A stretch of 64,000 nucleotides of DNA from Streptomyces melanogenes (lineage in GTDB: Bacteria > Actinomycetota > Actinomycetes > Streptomycetales > Streptomycetaceae), in contig NZ_BMTS01000015.1 of the NCBI RefSeq assembly GCF_014649795.1, positions 1 to 64,000 of the forward strand. The letters run 5' to 3'. The notes under the pieces were generated by a model. The model had not been told where the DNA came from, ran no database searches, and was given only the letters and a program-made list of their open reading frames with translations. A program made the translations under genes and the position numbers. This document shows, one piece after another, positions 17,939 to 26,587 of the stretch; within the stretch, counting starts at the first letter, position 1, and each line of letters starts with the position of its first letter.

Positions 17939-19339
17939 TCACCTGTACTCCGCGAGCCTGCGGCTGATGCCGACGCCCGCGGCCGCCGCGCCCAGCACCG
18001 CGAGCACCGCGGCGCCCAGCGGGAGCCCGGTCAGCGCGCCCTTGCCGTCGGAGGCGGCCCGGGTGAACTCCCGCTGCTCGTGGCCGATCGCCTTCTCCAG
18101 GGCCGCGTCGACCCGGTCGAAGGACTGGCCGGTGGAGCCGGACGCGCCGATGACCTTGGCCAGGGCGTCGTCGTAGTCACCGGCGTCGTCCGTCTTCCGG
18201 GCGATGTCGTGCTGCTTCTGCCACAGGGCGACGCTGTCCTGCGCGTCCTTCACGGGGGTACGCCCCGAGGCGTCGTCGGCGAGGTCCCCGGCCGAGCCGA
18301 GCTTGGCCACCAGGTCCTTCATCTCGGCCCTGTAGTCCGTGTCGTACTGGTCGGCGCCGCCCTTGGTCTGGACCGCCCCGCGCGCCACCAGCGTCAGGTT
18401 CTCGTTGGCGCGGGCCTTCAGCGAGTCGATGCGGGCGTCGTTGAGCACCTTCAGCGACTCCTGCCCGCTCGATCGCGAGGTCGACAGGTCGGCGGCGGCC
18501 ACCGCGTGCCCCGCCACCAGCCACAGCAGCACGACCACCGAGGCGGCGCTGGCGGCGAGCAGCCCGTGGTTGAGGACCCGGTTGGTGCGCAGGTAGTTGC
18601 GCCGCTGGGCCCAGAAGAGCGCGCCGAGCGCCACGACGCCGACCGCGAGCGCCGCGTACGGCCAGGTCTCCGCCTGGTCGTAGTCGTCGTAGAGCCGGCC
18701 GGTCTCCGCCTCGTAGAGCTTCTGGGCGGCGGGCAGCAGCTGCTGGGTCATGCGGTCGTTCGCGTACCGCAGATAGGCGCCGCCGACCGGGAAGCCCTGG
18801 CGGTTGTTGGCGCGGGCCTGCTCGATCAGGCCGTTGTAGACCGGCAGTTGCTCGTTGAGTGCGGCTATCGAGCGGCCGGAGTCGGAGGCGCCCGTCGTGT
18901 TGGCCGCGGCCTTCACCAGCAGGCGGGAGGCGGTGGCGATGTCCGACTCGTACCGCAGCCGGACGGAGTGGGGCTCCTTGGCGCCCGCGAGGAAGCCGCT
19001 GGCGGCCGCCGTGTCCGCGTCCGCCAGCGAGCGGTAGATGGAGGCCGCGTCGGCGCTCAGCGGCTGGCTGCGGCTCACCACGTCGTCGGCGGCGGACGCC
19101 CGGTCGGAGACCTCCCAGGCGGTCACCGCGCCGAACGCCACGACGAGCAGCGCGACCACCGTGCCGATGATCCACAGCCGTCCCGGCTCGGTCGTCGCGG
19201 CGGCGCGCAGCCGCTCCCGGGACTCGGCCCAGCCGCCCCGGCGCGGAGCGGGGGCGGGCGGGTGCCCCGGGGCCGGTGGTGCCCCAGCCGGTGCCGTCAC
19301 CGGCGCCTGCGGTGCGCGTGTGCTCGGCGGGTGTGCCAC
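17939..19339 (-). CDS. glnX: GlnX-like membrane sensor
   Basis: Membrane protein of 466 aa with a Pro-rich cytoplasmic N-terminus (~60 aa). Four helices are predicted: LWIIGTVVALLVVAFGAV, WPYAALAVGVVALGALFW, LLAASAASVVVLLWLVAG and a last one beginning LPLGAAVLAVLG. Two ~130-residue helical extracytoplasmic regions lie between TM1-2 and TM3-4. This matches mycobacterial GlnX, which partners GlnH and activates PknG. The GTG at 19339 is fixed by GGGGGAGG five bases upstream. A weak promoter (TTGTGT, 19 bp, CATACT on the minus strand, about 19376-19406) would drive the whole seven-gene block. Confidence 0.8.
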   Translation of the reverse strand: MAHPPSTRAPQAPVTAPAGAPPAPGHPPAPAPRRGGWAESRERLRAAATTEPGRLWIIGTVVALLVVAFGAVTAWEVSDRASAADDVVSRSQPLSADAASIYRSLADADTAAASGFLAGAKEPHSVRLRYESDIATASRLLVKAAANTTGASDSGRSIAALNEQLPVYNGLIEQARANNRQGFPVGGAYLRYANDRMTQQLLPAAQKLYEAETGRLYDDYDQAETWPYAALAVGVVALGALFWAQRRNYLRTNRVLNHGLLAASAASVVVLLWLVAGHAVAAADLSTSRSSGQESLKVLNDARIDSLKARANENLTLVARGAVQTKGGADQYDTDYRAEMKDLVAKLGSAGDLADDASGRTPVKDAQDSVALWQKQHDIARKTDDAGDYDDALAKVIGASGSTGQSFDRVDAALEKAIGHEQREFTRAASDGKGALTGLPLGAAVLAVLGAAAAGVGISRRLAEYR

Positions 19340-19521
19340 TTGACCTCCCCCTTGGTCACCGAGTGCCTGGCCAGCAGTATGGACGCAGGGACCAGCCACC
19401 ACACAAGGGTTGACCTGATCTTGTTACCCGCTGACCCCGCCCCTGCCCCCGCTGCCTCCCCACCATGTATACGCCGCTGGGATCGGATCGGTTCCACTCG
19501 GCGCACACCGATGCGACGGCG

Positions 19522-19616
19522 CCCCCCGCGCGTCTAAGCGCACCACCCCCCGCGCCTACGCGTCCACCTCCGCCGCGCCTACGCGCGCACCGCCGCCGAC
19601 CGTCTACGCGTACTGC
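19522..19616. repeat. Four degenerate ~23-bp tandem units overlapping the end of the kinase gene
   Basis: Units centred on CGCGTCTAAGCG, CGCGCCTACGCG, CGCGCCTACGCG and CCGTCTACGCG recur at 22-25 bp spacing between the csnK-like gene and glnX. The fourth unit contains the csnK-like stop codon (CTA on the plus strand, 19604-19606). No coding frame runs through the units. Confidence 0.5.
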
Positions 19617-20578
19617 CCGCGCAGCCTCGCGAAGACCTCCGGCGACGCCCCCACCGCGTCCAGCCCGAGCAGCCCCGCCCCCAGCACCGGCGAGGCCGCC
19701 ACCACCAGCGGGACCGCCTTGGGGGCGCGGGCCGCCAGCAACGTGCGGACGCCGTCGTCCAGTTGGGGGTGGCGGGCGGCCAGGACGCTGCCGCCCAGCA
19801 GGACCGGTGTCTCCTCGTCCAGCAGGTCCAGGCGCTCCAGGGCGACCGCGGCCAGTGCCACGATCTCCTCGGCCTGGCGGTCCACCAGGGAGCGGGCCAC
19901 CGGGTCCCCGGCCGCCGCGACCGCGAAGAGCACCGGCGCCAGCTCGTGGCGGCGGGCGGGCGCCACGTGCTCCAGGTGCAGCGCCTCGATCAGCGCGTAC
20001 ACGCTCGGCAGCCCGAAGTGCTCCGGCAGCGCCCGCGCCAGCGCCGTCGGCCCGCCCCGCCCGTCCTCGGCCCGCGCGGCGAACCACAGGGCCTCCTCGG
20101 CGAGTCCGCCGCCCCCGCCCCAGTCCCCGGAGATCTTGCCGAGCGCCGGGAAGCGGGCGGTGCGGCCGTCCGGCGTCATGCCGACGCAGTTGATCCCGGC
20201 CCCGCACACCACCGCGACCCCGCGCGGCTCGGCGCCGCTCGGCAGCCCGGCCCGCAGGATCGCGAAGGTGTCGTTGTACACCTTGACCGTGCCGCCCCAG
20301 CCCCGGGCCGTCAGGGCCTGCGCCAACTGGCGCTCCTCCACGGGCAGATCGGCGTTGGCCAGACACGCCGAGACGTGCTCGACCGCCACCGGACCGGTGT
20401 TCCCGGCCGCCTCCCACGCCCGTACGACCGTGTCCGCCAGCGCGTCCACCGCCGTCTCGACGCCCACGGCGGGCGGCCGGAAACCGCCGCCCCTGGCGGT
20501 GCCCAGGACCGTGCCGTCCGGGCCGATCAGGGCGGCGTCGGTCTTGCTGTTGCCCGCGTCGATCGCCAGCACGCTCAT
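19604..20578 (-). CDS. csnK: BadF/NagK-type sugar kinase (csnK-like)
   Basis: ASKHA-fold sugar kinase of 324 aa, cytoplasmic. The N-terminal phosphate loop (DAGNSKTDAALIG) is followed by the adenosine and hinge motifs GAGINCVG and GDWGGGG. The family includes glucosamine and N-acetylglucosamine kinases; with a chitosan-type operon, glucosamine or a GlcN disaccharide is the likely acceptor (inferred). The ATG at 20578 overlaps the GH4 gene stop (ATGA). It is the last gene of the sugar operon; its stop codon lies in a degenerate tandem repeat. Confidence 0.85.
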   Translation of the reverse strand: MSVLAIDAGNSKTDAALIGPDGTVLGTARGGGFRPPAVGVETAVDALADTVVRAWEAAGNTGPVAVEHVSACLANADLPVEERQLAQALTARGWGGTVKVYNDTFAILRAGLPSGAEPRGVAVVCGAGINCVGMTPDGRTARFPALGKISGDWGGGGGLAEEALWFAARAEDGRGGPTALARALPEHFGLPSVYALIEALHLEHVAPARRHELAPVLFAVAAAGDPVARSLVDRQAEEIVALAAVALERLDLLDEETPVLLGGSVLAARHPQLDDGVRTLLAARAPKAVPLVVAASPVLGAGLLGLDAVGASPEVFARLRGQYA

Positions 20579-21840
20579 GCCCACGCGAGGTGCTCCCGGT
20601 TGTGCGCGATCAGCCGGTCGGTGAGGCCCTCGGCGTAGTCGTACTGGCCGACCAGCGGATGCGCGAGCAGCGCCCGGAACACCCGGTCGCGGCCGCCGCG
20701 CAGCGCGGCCTCCAGGGCCAGGTCCTCGTAGGCGGTGACGTGCGCGATCAGCCCCGCGTACAGCGGGTCCAGGTCCGGCACGGCCAGCGGCACCGGCCCG
20801 TTCGCGTCCACCCGGGCCTGCACCTCGATGACCGCGTCGTCGGCGAGGAACGGCAGGGTGCCGTTGTTGTACGTGTTGACGACCTGCACCGGGCTGCCCC
20901 CGTTGCCCAGCAGCGAGGCGGCCAGGTCGACGGCCGCCTCCGAGTAGAAGGCGCCGCCCCGCTTGGCCAGCAGATCCGGCTTCTCGTCCAGCGCCGGGTC
21001 CCCGTACATCTTCAGCAACTGCCGCTCCATCTCGGCGACTTCCGCCGCGCGGGACGGCTTGCTGCCCAGTTCCCGTACGACCTCGTCGTGCGCGTAGTAG
21101 TAGCGCAGATAGTACGAAGGGACGACGCCGAGCCGGTCCAGAACCTGCCGGGGCAGGCGCAGGTCGTCCGCCACCGTGTCCCCGTGCTCGGCCAGCAGCT
21201 TCGGCAGCACGTTCTCCCCGTCGGGGCCGCCCAGGCGCACCCCGAGCTCCCAGGTGAGGTGGTTGAGGCCGACGTGGTCCAGGTGCACCTCGCCGGGGGC
21301 GACGCCGAGCAGCTTGGCGAACTTGCGCTGGAAGCCGATGGCCACGTTGCAGAGCCCGACCGCCTTGTGGCCGGCCTGGAGCAGCGCGCGCGTGACGATG
21401 CCCACCGGGTTGGTGAAGTCGATGATCCAGGCGTCCGGGTTGGTGCGCCGCACCCGCTCCGCGATGTCCAGGACCACCGGCACGGTCCGCAGCGCCTTGG
21501 CCAGGCCGCCCGCGCCGGTCGTCTCCTGGCCGACGCAGCCGCACTCCAGCGGCCACGTCTCGTCGCGCTCGCGGGCCGCCTGGCCGCCGACGCGCAGCTG
21601 GAGCAGCACGGCGTCCGCGCCCTCGACGCCCGCGTCCAGGTCGGAGGTGGTGGTGATCCGGCCCGGGTGGCCCTGCTTGGCGAAGATGCGCCGGGCGAGG
21701 CCGCCGACCAGGTCGAGCCGGTCGGCCGCCGGGTCGACCAGGACCAGCTCCTCGATGGGCAGCGTGTCCCGCAACCGGGCGAATCCGTCGATGAGTTCGG
21801 GGGTGTAGGTCGATCCTCCGCCGACCACGGTGAGCTTCAT
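20575..21840 (-). CDS. csnH: Glycoside hydrolase family 4, 6-phospho-beta-glucosidase-like (csnH-like)
   Basis: NAD+- and metal-dependent GH4 enzyme of 421 aa. The N-terminal Rossmann start is GGGSTYTPEL. Family motifs FTNPVG, CNVAIG (metal-binding Cys) and GLNHLTW (metal His) are present, as is the C-terminal TYNNGTLPFL region. GH4 enzymes cleave phospho- or free disaccharides through a redox mechanism at C3. Here a substrate delivered by the linked ABC transporter, such as a chitosan disaccharide, is inferred. It sits between the permease and kinase genes with near-zero spacing. Confidence 0.88.
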   Translation of the reverse strand: MKLTVVGGGSTYTPELIDGFARLRDTLPIEELVLVDPAADRLDLVGGLARRIFAKQGHPGRITTTSDLDAGVEGADAVLLQLRVGGQAARERDETWPLECGCVGQETTGAGGLAKALRTVPVVLDIAERVRRTNPDAWIIDFTNPVGIVTRALLQAGHKAVGLCNVAIGFQRKFAKLLGVAPGEVHLDHVGLNHLTWELGVRLGGPDGENVLPKLLAEHGDTVADDLRLPRQVLDRLGVVPSYYLRYYYAHDEVVRELGSKPSRAAEVAEMERQLLKMYGDPALDEKPDLLAKRGGAFYSEAAVDLAASLLGNGGSPVQVVNTYNNGTLPFLADDAVIEVQARVDANGPVPLAVPDLDPLYAGLIAHVTAYEDLALEAALRGGRDRVFRALLAHPLVGQYDYAEGLTDRLIAHNREHLAWA

Positions 21841-21842
21841 GT

Positions 21843-22730
21843 CTAACCCTTCACTCCGGTGAGCGTGACGCCCTCGACGAACGCCTTCTGCGCGAAGAAG
21901 AACACGAGGATCACGGGGGCCATGACCAGTACGGTCGCGGCCATGGTCAGGTTCCAGTCGGTGTGGTGCGCGCCCTTGAAGGACTCCAGGCCGTACGAGA
22001 GGGTCCAGGCGCCCGGGTTCTCCGAGGCGTAGATCTGCGGCCCGAAGTAGTCGTTCCAGGCGTAGAAGAACTGGAAGAGCGCGACCGCGGCGATCCCCGG
22101 CTTGGCCATCGGCAGCACGACCCGCAGCAGGGTGCGCAGCTCTCCGCAGCCGTCGACCTTCGCCGCGTCCAGGTACTCGTTGGGGATGGTCATCAGGAAC
22201 TGCCGCAGCAGGAAGATGGAGAACGCGTCGCCGAACGCCATCGGGATGATCAGCGGCCAGAGCGTGCCGGACAGGTCCAGCTGCTTCGCCCAGAACAGGT
22301 ACATCGGGATGATGATCACCTGCGGCGGCAGCATCATCATCGAGATGACCAGCATCATCGACAGGTTGCGGCCGCGGAAGCGGAACTTGGCGAGCGCGTA
22401 GGCCACGGGGACCGAGGACACCACCGTCAGGACGGTGCCGAGCCCGGCGTACAGCAGGGTGTTCCGCCACCAGGTGAGGAAGCCGGGGGTGTCGAACACC
22501 TTCTTGTAGTTGGACCACTGCCAGTGGTCGGGGACCAGGTCGCGGGTCAGCGTCTGCTGGTTGTCCATCAGCGAGGTGAGCACGATGAACACGAACGGCA
22601 GCACGAAGAAGAGCGCCGCCGCGACGCCCAGGGCGTGCACGCCGATCCAGTGGAGCAGCGCCTTGCGGCGGGCGACGCGGGCCGCCGGGGTGGCCACCGG
22701 GGCGTCCAGTGCGTACGTCATGTCGGCCAT
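21843..22730 (-). CDS. csnG: Carbohydrate ABC transporter permease, MalG type (csnG-like)
   Basis: Inner-membrane permease of 295 aa with six predicted helices and the EAA loop 'EYLDAAKVDGCGELRTLLRV' near residue 200. It partners the preceding MalF-type permease. The ATG at 22730 is selected for an AGGTGA eight bases upstream; a GTG at 22742 overlaps the previous gene and is the alternative. No ATPase gene is in the operon, as usual for Streptomyces sugar importers that share MsiK. Confidence 0.9.
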   Translation of the reverse strand: MADMTYALDAPVATPAARVARRKALLHWIGVHALGVAAALFFVLPFVFIVLTSLMDNQQTLTRDLVPDHWQWSNYKKVFDTPGFLTWWRNTLLYAGLGTVLTVVSSVPVAYALAKFRFRGRNLSMMLVISMMMLPPQVIIIPMYLFWAKQLDLSGTLWPLIIPMAFGDAFSIFLLRQFLMTIPNEYLDAAKVDGCGELRTLLRVVLPMAKPGIAAVALFQFFYAWNDYFGPQIYASENPGAWTLSYGLESFKGAHHTDWNLTMAATVLVMAPVILVFFFAQKAFVEGVTLTGVKG

Positions 22731-22734
22731 CTGC

Positions 22735-23676
22735 CTAGTCACCTGCTTGGATCAGTCCGCCACGGCGCCGCATCAGGAGTGCGGTGAAGGCCATGGAGAG
22801 GGCGAAGAGGACCAGGGCGACCACGCAGGCGGAGCCGTAGTCGAAGCGCTGAAAGCCGAGGTTGTACACCAGCTGCGGCAGGGTCAGCGTCGACTTGTCC
22901 GGGTAGCCGGGCTCGAACGGCTGCCCGGAGCTGCCGATGATCCCCGAGGCGACCTTCCCGGCCACCAGCGGCTGGGTGTAGTACTGCATGGTCTGGATGA
23001 TCCCGGTGACCACCGCGAACATCACGATGGGCGAGATGTTCGGCAGCGTCACGAACCGGAACCGCTGCCAGGACGAGGCCCCGTCCAGCTCGGCCGCCTC
23101 GTACTGCTCCTTCGGTACGTCGAGCAGCGCGGCCATGAAGATCACCATCAGGTCGCCGACGCCCCACACCGCGAGCATGGTCAACGCGGGCTTGGACCAG
23201 CTGGGGTCGGTGAACCAGTCCGGCGCCGGTATCCCGAGGTCGGACAGGACCGAGTTGACCGGTCCCGTACCGGGGTTGAGCAGGAAGACGAAGGCGAGCG
23301 TGGCGGCGACGGGCGGCGCCAGGTAGGGCAGGTAGAAGAGGGTCCGGAAGACCCCGGTGCCCGTCTTGATCTTGGTGATGAGCAGTCCGATGCCGAGCCC
23401 GAAGGCGACCCGGCAGACCACCATGACCACCACCAGCCACAGCGTGTTGCGCAGCGCGGGCCAGAACAGCGGGTAGTCGTTGAAGACGTACGACCAGTTC
23501 TTGAACCCGTTGAAGGTGGGGTCGGCGAACCCGTCGTAGTGCGTGAAGGAGAAGTAGACCGTGGAGATCAGCGGGTAGGCGAAGAAGACGCCGAAGCCGA
23601 TCAGCCAGGGGGACATGAAGGCGGCGGTCCGCAGCGCCGCCCGGCGGCGCTTGGCGCGCAGTGTGTACGTGGTCAT
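22735..23676 (-). CDS. csnF: Carbohydrate ABC transporter permease, MalF type (csnF-like)
   Basis: Inner-membrane permease of 313 aa. It has a basic N-terminus (AKRRRAALRTAAF), six helices and the EAA-type loop 'EQYEAAELDGASSWQRFRFV' near residue 190. It follows the binding-protein gene by 7 bp and forms the heterodimeric channel with the MalG-type partner. An external ATPase such as MsiK is required by inference. Confidence 0.9.
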   Translation of the reverse strand: MTTYTLRAKRRRAALRTAAFMSPWLIGFGVFFAYPLISTVYFSFTHYDGFADPTFNGFKNWSYVFNDYPLFWPALRNTLWLVVVMVVCRVAFGLGIGLLITKIKTGTGVFRTLFYLPYLAPPVAATLAFVFLLNPGTGPVNSVLSDLGIPAPDWFTDPSWSKPALTMLAVWGVGDLMVIFMAALLDVPKEQYEAAELDGASSWQRFRFVTLPNISPIVMFAVVTGIIQTMQYYTQPLVAGKVASGIIGSSGQPFEPGYPDKSTLTLPQLVYNLGFQRFDYGSACVVALVLFALSMAFTALLMRRRGGLIQAGD

Positions 23677-23683
23677 TCCCGGC

Positions 23684-25030
23684 CTACTTGGCCTGGTCGA
23701 TCGTGGTGTCGATCTCCTTGGCGGTCTTCTCCAGACCGGCCTTGATGTCGCCCTGCTTGCCCTTCTCGACGTCGTAGCCGAGGTTCTGGATCGACACCAG
23801 GTACTGGCCGCCGTTGACGGAGGCCGGGCTGGTGGTCGAGGCCGGGTTCTGGGCGATGTCCAGGAACGTCTTGAAGCGCGGGTCGTACTTGAGGTTCGGG
23901 GACTTCAGCGCGTCCAGCGTGGAGGGCACGTTGTGGATGGCGTTGGCGAAGTTCACGACCGCCTCGGTGTTGGTCGTCATGTACTTCACCAGCTCCCAGG
24001 CGGCGTTCTGCTTGGAGGAGGTGGCGGCGATCCCGGCGATGGTCCCGGTGATGTACCCCTTGCCGTAGGTCGCGGCCTGGTCGTCCGGTACGGGCAGCGG
24101 GGCCACCCCGATCTCGAACTTCGGCTTGGTGTCCTCGGCCATGCCGAGCCGCCATTCGCCGTCCAGCTGCATGGCGACCTGGCCCAGGTGGAAGGGGTGC
24201 TTGGCGCCGAACTCGTCGCCGAAGCCGGACCGGAACTTCTCCAGCTTCTGGAACCCGCCCAGGTCCTCCACCAGCTGCTTCTGGAAGGCGAGCCCCTTGG
24301 CGAAGGCCGGGTCCTTGGCGATGTTCGACTTGCCGCTGGAGTCGAAGTACGTGGGCGACCACTGCGCGATGTAGTGCTCGGTCGTCGACTCGTAGCCGTG
24401 GTAGGTCGGCATGAAGCCGAGCTGTTCGTACGAGTCGCCCTTCGCCTTGGTCAGCTTCTTGGCGTCGGCGGCGAACTCGCCCCACGTCTTGGGCGGGGCG
24501 GTGATCCCGGCTTCCTTGAAGGCGTCCTTGTTGTAGTAGAGCGCGTAGGCGTCGCCGAGCAGCGGGAGCGTGCAGCGCCTGCCGTCGAACTGCGTGTACT
24601 CGTTCATCGCCTTCGGGAAGGTCTTCGCCGGGTCGATCCCGTCCTTCTTCAGGAAGGGGGCGAGGTCGACGAAGGCCTTGGACGAGCAGAACTTGCCGAC
24701 GTTGTTGGTGGTGAAGGAGGAGACCACGTCCGGCGCGTTCGAACCGCCCGCGCGCAGCGCCTGGTTGATCTTGTCGTCGTTGATGTTGCCGACGACCTTC
24801 ACATGGATGTTGGGGTGCGCCTTCTGGAAGGCGTCCACGTTGGCCTGGATGGCCTTGACCTCCTCCGGGGCGCTCCACCCGTGCCAGAAGGTGATCGTCG
24901 TCTCCTTGGAGGCGTCGTCCTTCGCTTCGGAGGTGCTCTGGCCCGTACACGCGGAGGCGAACAGGGCGATGGAGGCGGTCACGGCGAGTGCGGCGGCCGA
25001 GCGGCGGCGGTTCGGGCTGTTTCCGGACAT
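23684..25030 (-). CDS. csnE: Extracellular sugar-binding lipoprotein (csnE-like)
   Basis: Family-1 solute-binding protein of 448 aa. The signal sequence ends in the lipobox FASAC (Cys28), so it should be lipid-anchored outside the membrane. The mature part has the FWHGWSAPEE start, and the aromatic-rich ligand cleft typical of oligosaccharide binders is plausible (QWSPTYF, GEWRLGM). It delivers oligosaccharide to the two permeases downstream. Its place after a ROK repressor and before a GH4 enzyme and sugar kinase fits chitosan-oligosaccharide uptake. Confidence 0.9.
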   Translation of the reverse strand: MSGNSPNRRRSAAALAVTASIALFASACTGQSTSEAKDDASKETTITFWHGWSAPEEVKAIQANVDAFQKAHPNIHVKVVGNINDDKINQALRAGGSNAPDVVSSFTTNNVGKFCSSKAFVDLAPFLKKDGIDPAKTFPKAMNEYTQFDGRRCTLPLLGDAYALYYNKDAFKEAGITAPPKTWGEFAADAKKLTKAKGDSYEQLGFMPTYHGYESTTEHYIAQWSPTYFDSSGKSNIAKDPAFAKGLAFQKQLVEDLGGFQKLEKFRSGFGDEFGAKHPFHLGQVAMQLDGEWRLGMAEDTKPKFEIGVAPLPVPDDQAATYGKGYITGTIAGIAATSSKQNAAWELVKYMTTNTEAVVNFANAIHNVPSTLDALKSPNLKYDPRFKTFLDIAQNPASTTSPASVNGGQYLVSIQNLGYDVEKGKQGDIKAGLEKTAKEIDTTIDQAK

Positions 25031-25093
25031 GGCGAAGTCTCCCGGGGCGGGGGCGGAGGAACGAGGATGTGCGGTTGTCGGATGTGGCGGGGG

Positions 25094-26365
25094 TCAGCGG
25101 GAGGTGTCGAAGACCTCGTCGCGGGTGGCGGCCAGGGCGCTCTCCAACGCGCCGCGCAGTACGGGGTGGTGGCGCACCTCGCCGATGACGAGCCGCGGCC
25201 GGGAGGCGGCGAGCTCGCCCAGCTCGTGCTGCACGAGCGCGCGCAGCGGCTCGCCACCGGCGGAGATCAGCGCGCCGGAGAGCACGACGAGCTCGGGGTC
25301 GAGCACGGCGACCATGGAGGCGAGGCCGGTGGCGAGACCGGTGGCGAAGGTTTCGAGGAGACGGCGGGAGGGGGCGTCGGGGTCGGCGTTCTCGATCCGG
25401 GCATCGCGGCCGCCGGCCTCGCCGCCCTCCTCGTCCCGCCGCCGTACGGCCTCCGCCGCCCGGGCGACGAGGGCGGTGGCGACCTCGATGGGCGTGCCGC
25501 CGGGGATGTCGGCGACACCGAACTCCCGGGCCAGCCGGGGCAGTACCTGCCCGCCCGCCAGCTCCTGGAAGCCGCCGGAGTTCGCCTTGGTGACCTGCCG
25601 GACGAGCGGGGCGCCCGGCACCGGCAGGAAGCCGACCTCGCCGGCGCCGCCGGTGAACCCGCGGTGCAGCCGCCCGCCGATGACGAGCGCGGCACCGAGC
25701 CCGCCCTCGTTCCACAGCAGCACGAAGTCCTCGTGGCCGCGCGCGGCGCCGAGCCGCTGCTCGGCGATGGCGGCGAGGTTGACGTCGTTCTCGTACTCGA
25801 CCGGCATCGGCAGCGCGGCCGCGAGCTCGTCGAGGAGGGTGGGGGAGTGCCAGCCGGGCAGGTGGGAGGCGTACCGCAGCCGCCCGGTGCCGGGGTCGAA
25901 GGCGCCGGGCGTGCCGATGACGACGCGGTGCAGATCGCCCCGGACGAGGTCGGCGGCCTTCACGGCCCCGTCGAGCGCGTCGGTGACCTGCCGCACCACG
26001 GACTCGCCGGCCCGGCGGCCCGGGGTGCGCACCTCGAACTCCCCGACCACGTCCCCGGCGACGTCCGCGACGGCCGCCCGGATCCGCTCGGGCGTCACAT
26101 CGAGCCCGGCGACGTGCGCGGCGCGCGCGTTGACCGCGTACAGCTGGGCGTTGGGCCCGGGCCGCCCCTCGGTGGTCCCGGTCGCCACCACCAGCCCCGC
26201 CGCCTCCAGCCGCGCGAGCAGCTGCGACGCGGTCGGCTTGGACAGCCCGGTGAGCTTCCCGATCCGGGTACGGGACAGGGGGCCGTGCTCAAGCAGCAGA
26301 TCGAGGGCGGCGCGGTCGTTCATGGCGCGGAGTACGCGCGGCGTTCCCGGGGTAGTACCGGCCAC
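25094..26365 (-). CDS. csnR: ROK-family transcriptional repressor (csnR-like)
   Basis: DNA-binding repressor of 423 aa. The N-terminal winged helix (RTRIGKLTGLSKPTASQLLARL) is summarised by landmarks RTRIGKLTGLSKPTAS; the sugar-kinase-like ROK domain has an ENDVNLAA motif and a Gly-rich region (GEVGFLPV). The conserved TPRVLRAMNDRAAL start supports the GTG at 26365. The zinc-binding cluster expected in catalytic ROK kinases is not obvious. It heads the six-gene operon and a palindrome 48 bp upstream fits autoregulation. In S. lividans CsnR represses chitosanase and the csnR-K operon and is relieved by chitosan oligomers. Confidence 0.88.
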   Translation of the reverse strand: MAGTTPGTPRVLRAMNDRAALDLLLEHGPLSRTRIGKLTGLSKPTASQLLARLEAAGLVVATGTTEGRPGPNAQLYAVNARAAHVAGLDVTPERIRAAVADVAGDVVGEFEVRTPGRRAGESVVRQVTDALDGAVKAADLVRGDLHRVVIGTPGAFDPGTGRLRYASHLPGWHSPTLLDELAAALPMPVEYENDVNLAAIAEQRLGAARGHEDFVLLWNEGGLGAALVIGGRLHRGFTGGAGEVGFLPVPGAPLVRQVTKANSGGFQELAGGQVLPRLAREFGVADIPGGTPIEVATALVARAAEAVRRRDEEGGEAGGRDARIENADPDAPSRRLLETFATGLATGLASMVAVLDPELVVLSGALISAGGEPLRALVQHELGELAASRPRLVIGEVRHHPVLRGALESALAATRDEVFDTSR

Positions 26366-26412
26366 GACGGCAGCACCTGCCCTTCAGGTCTCGGCTTCCC
26401 CAACTCCACTGT

Positions 26413-26427
26413 TAGGAAAGTTTCCTA
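26413..26427. promoter_or_regulatory. CsnR-type operator palindrome
   Basis: TAGGAAAGTTTCCTA is a 15-bp palindrome with 7-bp arms around a central G. It lies 48 bp upstream of the ROK gene start, in the only sizeable gap before the operon. The AGGAAA-N-TTTCCT core agrees with my recollection of the operator bound by CsnR at chitosanase promoters. Confidence 0.8.
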
Positions 26428-26533
26428 TCGGATGGAGGGAAGGTAGGCCCGTGTTCAGGGGGGCGTCAATGGGGTGGGGCCGGGGGGCTATCAAAGCGTT
26501 ACCTCGCGGGGCGGGGATCCGGCGTACGACGAA

Positions 26534-26567
26534 GGGCGCCCCCGCCGACCATCCGGCGGGGGCGCCC
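26534..26567. terminator. Hairpin terminator after the MscS gene
   Basis: A 14-bp perfect G/C stem (GGGCGCCCCCGCCG with its complement) with a 6-nt loop lies 21 bp past the MscS stop codon. It has only a short T-run, common for Streptomyces terminators. It isolates MscS from the csnR promoter. Confidence 0.75.
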
Positions 26568-26587
26568 CTCTTGTGCGTACGCGGGTA

